From Apis mellifera (taxonomy: Eukaryota > Arthropoda > Insecta > Hymenoptera > Apidae), in NCBI RefSeq assembly GCF_003254395.2, contig NC_037644.1, forward strand, positions 9,020,086 to 9,084,085: a DNA stretch of 64,000 bases, in the 5' to 3' direction. Made by a program: the position numbers and the translations under genes. This document shows, one piece after another, positions 54,697 to 64,000 of this stretch (position 1 is its first letter; every line of letters begins with the position of its first letter). The notes under the pieces are model-generated. The model was not told the DNA's origin. It saw only the letters and a program-made list of their open reading frames with translations, and did no database searches.

Positions 54697-57600
54697 TGAA
54701 AAAACCAATCGTTGTAAATCATATTCTCCGAAAATGGATTAAAAAAAAAAAATCTCTTTATTGTTTAAACTTTCTAAATTACTAGATTATAGAAATAGTT
54801 ATTTAATTGATACCAATCAACTGAAAGTTTAAATAACGAGAGGTGTTATTTATACTGATTGACTTTTTGAAATCCTTGAATAATAATAAGGTTACGATAT
54901 CCTTTTAGAATTTTTAAGAAGACATTTAGTCGATAAAATAATTTATTTTTCATTCTGAGAATCAGAATAAGAATCTCGGTTAAGATTCTTAATTCTGTTT
55001 CCAATACTGAGAATTATTTTTTTTTTTTATCTCTATACCTGTAATTATCTTTAAACATGTAATTATTAATTTTTGTATAATCACAGGTTGAGTAGCAGAA
55101 ATTAACGAAAAGGAAAAGACATACATTGTTATATTTTTTATACATATACGTATACGTAATATATAATTTATACAATAATTTTATTTTCTTAGGAAGATGA
55201 GTAATGATAAGTTCTTTTTAATATAGCATTCTATTCATTCAATGATTTCGAAACTTTTTAAAATTGACCATACATGCACATGTTATACGAATATATTGTT
55301 TGTATACAATATTGCCGTATAAATCTTATTAGATAATTTTATTTCATAATGATAAAAATAAATAGTGGATGCGTTTAATTATAACATTACATATATTTTT
55401 TATAATTAATTATACGTGTGAATATCTTTCTTTCACGTCGTTATATTTTTTATATATAATGTTATTGTATAAATCTTATGAAATAATTTGTTATCCCTTA
55501 TGTTAATATTCAAGTATCCTTTTCATTTGAAATAATAAAATTAAAAATTTTTTATTTCTTTGTCAAATAATCTTTGAATTCGTTGTTATTTGACATCGAT
55601 ATATATTTTAAATTTAAAATTTTATTACTAAAAAAAATATTATTAAATTCAAAAATCTTGAGTGTTAACATGAGATGATTTTATATATATTTTGTAATTG
55701 AATGGGAACAAAATAAAATTATCAACATTTTTTTCTTTCTTTTACATTTTCAGACCCATATACTTTTTTAAAATATTCGTAACGATTGAAATAATTCTAA
55801 TTATTTTTCTATTTCAATTATTTCGTTTAAATATATTTATTGAAATATCTAAAAAATTACGAAAAAAAAATAAAAAAAGAAAATTTCATAATATAGTTTT
55901 AAAAATAATTCCTTTCTTAGATTATCACACACATCTAGAAATACTTATATTATTTCAATTACAGGCAGAGAGACAAAGCACTATAACTTTCAATAATTAT
56001 CATTTTAAAACAAATTTAACATCCGTGTAACTTCATTTTTCGATATCTTGATCGGATCAATCCACGATTCTATTCACCGTGCTCATTGACACGATCAGAT
56101 AATGGCGGACAACGAACGATCGAAAAACGAATTCTATTTCGCACAGCGCCATGAACATTAGTATTCTTTAACTCGACGTTCAATTACACCAACACAATTA
56201 CACCAATCAGATAAGGATCGAGCTGAAACTGAAACAAATCACGATTTTACTTTCTGAAAAGGGGATTTCCTTTTTTCTTTTTTTTTCCCCCCTTTTTTCA
56301 TCGAATATTCGACGAATGATTTTCCTCGTAATATATGTATCTAATAATTTCTCAGAGAACAATCTTTTTAAATTACAATTAATTACACAATACGTAGCAT
56401 CATTGTCAACAAGATTTAAATCGATCTACACACTACTCCATTACGCAATCGACAATTCCCCTCCCTTCTAGCAATTCATGTAAAATAATTGTTATGATAT
56501 CGCATATGAACAACACGGAATCGTAGTAGAATGAATAGAAGAAATCATATCTGCATACCGATCACGGTAATTAAACGTCGATAATTGATAATTCATTCAA
56601 ATTGTTCGTCGATGCAGAACCCGATACATTTTGCCGTTTTTTTTTTTCCTTTTTGTTTTTTGCTCGTTCAACATTTTATTACGACACGAAATTTTTATTT
56701 TCAAGTTCGTATTTTTTCTTTTTTTTTTCTTTTTTTTTATCGCAATCGATCGTACGTCACGCGTAATAAATTGTTTTTAACAATGTATCCGGTATCCTTC
56801 GTGAATTAACTGTTGTTAACAATTAACTAAACATGATCCACGGAAAACGGAAGGAACGATCGACGATTATATGATTGGAAGAGGAGGGGTGGAAGGAGGG
56901 ATGGTCGGGGGATCGATACGACCTTAAAGATCGATTTCTGTGCAACTGGTCCAGGATGGTTTGATTTTTCTTGGATAATGATCCCTGATCGCGTTAAATG
57001 CCTCGGGTGATCACCTGTTTCGTGACTATAGCGCGAGTGATTCATTTAACTCTAGTTTTTTTCACTTAACTTCCAGGAAGGAAATATTGAATACCAAGTA
57101 TAATGTATATTCATTTGCATGGTGAAGAATAGCGATTCGATTTGTTTATTTTATCGTATTAGAAATTATGTATCTCTGAATTTGTTATTTTGAAGAAATT
57201 TTGTTTTGATACAATATTAAAAATTATTTTTAATATAACAGAATTAATAAGTATTATTCTACTTATTATATATAATATAAATTTTCTCTGTTCATTTTTT
57301 AGTTTGAAAAGAAATTGACATAATAATGATTCATATATTTAAGAGTTCGAATGTTAATATAATTGTATATATAGGATATATTGTAAATACGTGGAATCAT
57401 TTCTTTACAAATAAACTTATTTCTTCTCGAATAAACTTCGATTGATTTATCAATGCTTTTCTTCTAAATTTGATAACGTAAAACAGCTGCATTATATTCC
57501 GAGTAACATGGCCACAATATTAATGTTATTTCCGCAATGTTCTCAGAAGGACACTTCTTAATGAAACTCATTATTTGACGTTTTCTTTATAACTTTGTAA

Positions 57601-60600
57601 TTGCACGTTTCAATGATATTTCCTTATTATAATTCGCAATGGAACAATCTATGAATATAAGCTTAACGAAACTTGTATTCTCTTACTTTCTTGTCGTTTA
57701 TTTGTATTTTTATCTCAGGATTGAACAATTATCAAATAACCATAACAGAGAATAATAATCTTGCATAATATTTGTAATTATTATTCAATAATAACTTTTC
57801 AACTTTAAATTTTCCAAAACAATAGAAATAATTTCAAATCAATTAAGCAAATCTATTTCTAGAATGGAATTGGAAATATTACATTTCAAGAATAATTAAA
57901 ATATTCTCGATCAATATCCATTAATAAAAATAGTTCTTTCTTCTTTTTTTATATATAACAACCTATTATCTTTTTCAATTCCTCTATTAAGAGATTATTT
58001 TTATATAGAATAGAAATAATAGAATTATAAAAACTGGATTATCACATATTTGAAAGAAAGAATTAAAAATTAAACTAGCATATCAAAGGAGATGATTAAT
58101 TTATTCTATTATATATTTCTTGAAAATTGACTCAAATTGATTTAATCAAAAGAGTAATAATTTCGCGATTAATAATTATTGAATTAATTATAAATTTTGA
58201 TATTTGTTTAATATATATGATTATTTAACAATTAATAGATATGATAAAAAAAATTATGATTAAAATAAATTTTTAATATTGAAGTTTTATTTAGTTTTAT
58301 TACTATACCTTTATCATTTATATCTTTATTTTACAAACAATCAAAAAATTTAATTATATACTTAATTACTTAATTTAAAGATCTGAAAATATTTCAAAGT
58401 GTCAATACAAAAATAATTCATACTTCGTATTACTTGATATTAAATAAAATTTTATTTCGATTTCTGAATGAATTTCTTGAATCCGTTATTTAAAAAAAAA
58501 ACATTTCTGAAACAAAGATATGATCGATCTGAAATAAAATCTTTCCGATGTAATTCGTCTGATAATAATTCGTATTGAACCTGTTGATCGGTAACAACTA
58601 AAATGTTGCGCAATTGATTTATTTTCCCATAACGATCGATAAGAATAAAATGTCGTGACAATCCATTATATCTCGATATATTTTCTCTTTCTTTCTTTTC
58701 CTTCGGTTGGCGCACGTGATTTCGAGACAATCTGGCCATGGATCTTATCCAGCTGCGCGAACCACTTGCGAACCTTGAATTCTTTTATCCTTATTAGATG
58801 CCCGATCTTCCAAATGAGAATACCACCTATCTACACCTTGCTCATTCATTTGAAAAAAATCGTTCTTTGACCGGTTCACGTGTCATTATATCGTTTGAAA
58901 AAAGACATAATCGCGTAGCATGACGTAGATAGATGATGAAAATTGTAAAATTAAGTTTAATCAAAAAAATATGTAAAAGAATACTTTGATCGCAGAATGT
59001 AACGTAAAAAAAATATCCGAAATTTTTGATATTTCGAAAAGTTATTTTTAAAATTCTCTTTTTCTTTTTATAGCATGAATTAAAATGATCAAATTATCCA
59101 TATATGACATCATCGTTAAATCATCATTAAAATTCACGAGTAAAAATAATAGTGAGCTTTGATTTTTAAAACTCAAGTTAATGAACAATAATAATAATAT
59201 CATTTTGAAAATATTATATTATATTAAATTCTTATGTTTCATTATGCTACATATATGTCGATATATACTGAATCGAGGATACAAATGTTAAATAATTAAA
59301 TTCAAATATTCGTAAATAATTTTTGTATACAATTAATTAACAAGTACAACAAGTGCAAGAAGAACTATATCGATTCATTTATTATAATTATTAAATGCGT
59401 GCAGTTAGAATCGTCTCATTAATCTCATTAATTTCTAAACAAGATGTAATCGATTTATTAATGATGATATAAATTTATGCGAAATTATACTTTCATTTTA
59501 TTCTCCTGTCCTATCTCTTTTATTATTATTACAAATTCTTCCACGCTTCAGTGTTGATTATCAATGATATTTTGATCTAATCCAAACACATCGCTCGCTT
59601 GATCCTTGAACAATATCGATGCCGATTCGATCGATCATGCTTACCTTACCTTATCCACTTCCTCAAACGTGGATTCCTGGTAATAATAAACATTGGAATA
59701 AACCATTTAAATCCAATGGTAATAATACACGCCCATTTTATTTGATCTGGCTTTTCCATGAGGCTTGTTAACGATCTTTAACCACCAATTGCGATTCTCT
59801 TCCTTATGTCTAAGGAAAATGGAATTATCCCTTCGAGTTTTGCAATAGCAACTGATTGGACGAAGGGCGCCACAATTTCTTACGTTACTTGGAAGTGTTT
59901 TAATTCTAGAAAAAAAATCCTTCTTCACTTTACGTGTGTATAAAATCACTTCCTCTACGCGTCAATCGATTTTAAATCGTTTCTTCGAAGCATTTTTTCG
60001 TATTAAGGAATATTGCACCTAGTTTTGCAATCCTTCGTTAAATCAAAATATTTTGCATTGCGCATCAAGTTCTATACGCTTTTTTACATTCCTCCTAAGA
60101 ATATTTAATTTTCGAATAAATACCATTAGTAAAATAGCAATAAACCTTTTGAGATCGATCAAGAAGATAAATATCTTTGAATAAACAGTACAAGACAAAT
60201 GGAGTTTGATATCAATTATACGTGTTGCTAAATATCTGTAGATATCTTCCAGTTGAGATGCAGAGCTGTGTATAACAGCTTTGAAATTCTTTTTCGTAAT
60301 TTTTTCTTTTTTTTTTTTTTTGGACAAAACTTGTTCCTCGAGCGCAAAAACTTTTTTAATACAAAATTTTATTCAAAAATTGGGCAAACCCATATTCGTG
60401 ATCATTATTACGATTTGTATGAATATTAATACATTCTACCTTAAAATGCTCTTTGCTTCGATAACATTAGTTCTCGTTAAACTCGTAATAAAAATCTTCA
60501 AAGAAGCAACAGAAGTAACGATCGAGTAATCTTTTTATGCAAAAATTCGCATTAAGTGCGCATTTTCAAAAACACGTGTCATTTATTACACGTGTATATT

Positions 60601-62540
60601 GAAAAATCCCAAGACCCAAAGTAGAAACGATAAAAACTCAATTGATTGAAACCCTATTATTAAAAATTATTCGCATTCCATTCAAGATGCTTTAGAATCT
60701 TGTCATAAGACATAAATCGTCGCGTTTTTATTTTTTGATTCCTGTTTGAAAAATCCTTGGCAAGGATACAAGGCCCAACGGACAAGGATGAAAATCTTCA
60801 GGAGTTAACCGCAACGATTCACCTTGATTGATAAATGCAGTTTTTAATTCCCATCCTAGGAATCGTTAATTAAATATGTGTTATTCCATATGTGTTATTC
60901 AACGAATAAAATCATCGTGAATTGGCGAAAGAACGTAAACATCTCGAAATCGAGTACGTGGAAAGAGTAATTGTACGGATCAGATTCACCTGTCAGATGA
61001 CATATGATCAATTCTATCAAACATTTCGTAACGCGAAATTAATAAAGCGTTTCTTAAAATCGATTATTTTAACCGTTTCGTAATCGTTCGTTTGAAACAC
61101 ACGTGAAGAATCACACGGAATTTATTTTAATAATTAAAGAATAATTATTTCGAATACGAATGTTATCTAACTCAACTTGCAATAAAACTTAAATAGAATT
61201 TTTAGAATATTTAATTTCAATTTTGTAATTTAAAATAAGGAGATCGAAGGAGATAGAGTTTAAATAAAAATTGTACATCTTCAAATATCGTAATGAGTAT
61301 TATGCTTTGGGTATTTCTTGTTTTTCTTGCATATCTTGGATATTCTATGGATTTTCGTACATTTCAATTGATGTTGTGTTCTTTATTTGATCGAATAAAT
61401 AAAATTGATCGGGTAATCGATTGTTTGAGAAAAGAATTAGGTTATTTCTCGATTGAAAATTTATTTCTGTAATGAGATTCAGAATAAATTATAAATGAGT
61501 AGATTGAGTAGTAATGTATAATATTAATAATCATATTAAATATTTAATAATATTTTAGTAACAAACATTGCATATTAAGAAATCAAATAACAAGTAATTT
61601 ATTTTAAATGAAACGACAAATAAATCGTTTAATTTTTAAAGCAAATATATTAGCTTTTATCTTTCACGTGAAATGTTTCATAAAATATTTGTATCATTTC
61701 AAAAATAGATCATTTTTCAATTAAATTTTTCATGAAATATTAATGGTAATAGAGAAACAATTATCAAATTCTTGCAGCGAATTAAAATAAGCACCGATAA
61801 ATTAATTAAATATCTTATTTTTGCGTTCCAGTTTCAAGAACCAGGTTTCAAGAACATTTAATTACGCGATATTCTTTTCATTTACGATCGAAAATAAAAG
61901 CAATAATATAATTCAATCGAGTTCTTCGAGCTTACTCTCGAATGGCAATTAATTCTGTTAATTTCCATCGTTTTTTTCCCCCACCCCCCTTTTCTTCTTT
62001 CATAAATTTCATCTCTTCCTCTACGCTATAACGTGAAATAACAATGGATTTTTATCATTATTCACATCTTTCTTCTTTTCTCTCAATTAACGTAACGACA
62101 AAGATCCAATTATCAACTTCTAAATTACCCAGTTACCTGTTTTGTATAAATAACCCATTGACGAATCTCTTTAATTGGACATGCGCTTGTTTCTCCGTTC
62201 GAATACCAACGACGAGCTACAATTCCGAATCGCCTTTTTCCGACTCGATCGAAGTATGTCATCGTGATCGCAATTATCATAGACCATATAGATCATATTC
62301 GATTTTCGATCGTGTTCCTGTCAATATATCTGTCATTTAACTTAATCCGCTTGATTTCTAACTCATCTAATTTAAAGTAAATTAATTTAAATGTTCGAAA
62401 TAAATAATTCTGAATGTTGAGAATTCGAATAATCCAACAGGTTAGATTAACAGGTACTGTTCATTGATCGTTGGAAGAGTGACGGAACTTTTCAACTGCC
62501 ACTTCGTTCGTTTCACGTTTAACCGATCGGATCGTGCCGT
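54697..62540. other. AT-rich intergenic region
   Basis: No convincing coding sequence. The first few hundred bases are probably the 3' UTR of the upstream gene (an AATAAA lies at 55358-55363, and a stem-loop at 54963-54997). Islands of more complex sequence occur at about 56830-57050, 58680-58900 and 59760-59880. Open frames of up to 110 codons are AT-driven or lack conserved character. Confidence 0.55.
54963..54997 (+). other. Stem-loop in probable 3' UTR
   Basis: CAGAATAAGAATCT pairs with AGATTCTTAATTCTG around a CGGTTA loop, giving a stem of about 14 pairs with one bulged base. Confidence 0.4.
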
Positions 62541-62720
62541 AACGCTTCACGATTACACACGTTCTAAATAATTACAATAATTAACGATCAATTTGCATCC
62601 CTCCCTGTCTTGAGTTTCACTCGAGATCCACGCAAGGTCGCCGAGCACACGTAGCACGCGTGTCTCGTTATATCACGATCACGATACGCGAACAGTGAAC
62701 AGAAGAAACAAAAGTGTAGG
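62540..62720 (+). promoter_or_regulatory. Candidate promoter or first exon of a gene beyond the right edge
   Basis: An island clearly richer in G and C than its surroundings (AGGTCGCCGAGCACACGTAG, then CACGATACGCGAACAGTGAA). It is followed by about 1.2 kb of AT-rich sequence with no coding exon, which would be a first intron. Neither strand nor function is proven. Confidence 0.22.
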
Positions 62721-64000
62721 GATTCATTGTCTTTCTGTAATCATTTTTGTCCGAGTACGAGTAATGATATAAGCGATTGATTTTAATTTTTAGTGATTCT
62801 TCGTATTATTGTTGATCGATCGATTTTTATATATATTTTCTTTTTTTTTATCACATCTTCATCGATTGAGTTTAGATAGGGACAATATAAATCATGGACA
62901 ATAGAAGATTTTTTTCAGCAATTATTCGAGATGCACAGTAGTGATTGTCCATCAAGATTGTCCATCAAACACTTTATCATCGGTAATTTTAAATTACTTT
63001 AATGAAGGAAATATTTGCCATGAATTATGTATATTGAAACGTAATTATCAATTGTTATGAATAATTCTAATCTCTTGGTATGATTTTTTTACACGTAATT
63101 GAAGGAACTAGGAAAATCTTGAACGCTGAATAAATTTTATGGCTTGGTGCAACAAGTGTATATTTTTGCAAGAACATGTTAAATTCATAATTTGTGACTG
63201 ATATTGATAGTTCTTGCACCAAAGCATAGAATTGTAAATCTATTAGATTCAATTTAATACTAGAATTATTAAAATTATTAAATTTATCGTCAAAAATTCG
63301 TTTATTTTAATTTTAATTTATAATTAATTAAGTTTATATATAAATCGATAATTCTATAATTCGTTAGGAAAGTTTTCGTTTCACCTCACGCGCGTTAATT
63401 TAAAACCAAGCCAAAAGCGATACACGAGAAAATATTGCACGATCCCTTTGTCTTTCTCTGAAAATTGAAATTGAAATGTTCGGATTATTTAAACGCCTTC
63501 ACCGTCCCAGGTTTTCACTGACGAAAAGATATCGCAATATACCGATATCAACATTATTAGTCACCGATTATAACATCGTTTCTAATAATGTATTCCCTCT
63601 TTCGCAATCACTTCACGGTACAATGTATCCGCGTCTTATTTTTCATTCTACGTAGAATCTGAGTTTTTATATATCTATGAATATCGGATCGATCGCGAAA
63701 CAAAAGAAAACGCGAAACAATTGAAAAATCGTTGGAGCGGTGAGGAAATAGAAAATGGTGCACCTTGGACGTAGAATCCTGATTCGTTGGCCATAGCGAA
63801 GAAAAATCTACTCAAAGCTAATACGAAATTGATTATGATGAAATATTTCGACTATTATACTTTTATGTTGATAATTAACATTGATTGATTTGAAGATATT
63901 AAGTAAACATTGTAACATTATCACGAAAAGAGATATGTTTTTTGTGAACTAAGTTATTAATCGATATTGAATATATATTTCCAATATATATATTATTGGA
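62721..64000. other. AT-rich sequence at right edge, no gene recognised
   Basis: No open frame of note. A patch at about 63370-63740 is somewhat more complex, but no signal could be named. Confidence 0.5.

Noticed and set aside
55698..56030. 110-codon plus-strand open frame.
   Set aside because: It is dominated by Phe, Ile, Lys and Asn from AT-rich DNA, with no splice context or motif.
56827..57045. 72-codon minus-strand open frame in a less AT-rich patch.
   Set aside because: Short, with no recognisable motif. The composition change alone fits a regulatory patch better.

Overview
The window looks like nuclear DNA of an insect, most likely a bee (an Apis-type hymenopteran). The evidence is strongly AT-rich non-coding sequence, short GT-AG introns, and a very large muscle gene whose domain order matches insect sallimus (Sls, also called D-titin or kettin). 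The species is inferred from composition and was not proven. All confidently called genes lie on the + strand.

Bases 1-38258 are the 3' part of that giant gene. It enters from the left edge, and its true start lies outside the window. The first 26.7 kb is a spring-like, highly charged PEVK-type region carried by a few enormous exons. It holds three tandem arrays with different periods: 70 codons (about 1.3-4.9 kb), 81 codons (about 6.6-15.8 kb, 37 registers plus one divergent unit) and 77 codons (about 23.8-25.6 kb). The 81-codon array has a second layer of order, a 1215-bp (five-unit) duplication seen twice. Between the arrays lie a non-PEVK module present three times and highly charged K/E-rich sequence. 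At 15791-16484 about 700 bp of non-coding, less AT-rich sequence interrupts the reading frame and replaces roughly 45 residues of one repeat unit. It could be a real insertion, an unusual intron or an assembly artefact.

From 27.1 to 38.3 kb the gene changes to small exons that encode SH3, then nine Ig domains, Fn3, two Ig domains, four Fn3 domains and a short tail. The stop codon is at 38256-38258. No kinase domain is present, which fits Sls and argues against projectin or twitchin. I worked out intron phases by hand at every junction. They agree throughout except at the 15.8-16.5 kb break. Two small in-frame exons could be skipped without changing frame.

Bases 38259 to about 39900 are a probable 3' UTR. 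From 39.9 to 51.9 kb is AT-rich intergenic DNA with an AAAT-type simple repeat, two related copies of an imperfect inverted-repeat element carrying GCGC-ATCT/AGATGGCGCT arms, and a few isolated islands that look regulatory.

At 51919-54696 I reconstruct a four-exon gene for a 363-residue protein. It has an N-terminal membrane segment and a Ser/Asn/Lys-rich tail that I do not recognise. From 54.7 kb to the right edge I see no convincing coding sequence. A GC-richer island at 62.55-62.72 kb could be the promoter or first exon of a gene lying further right.
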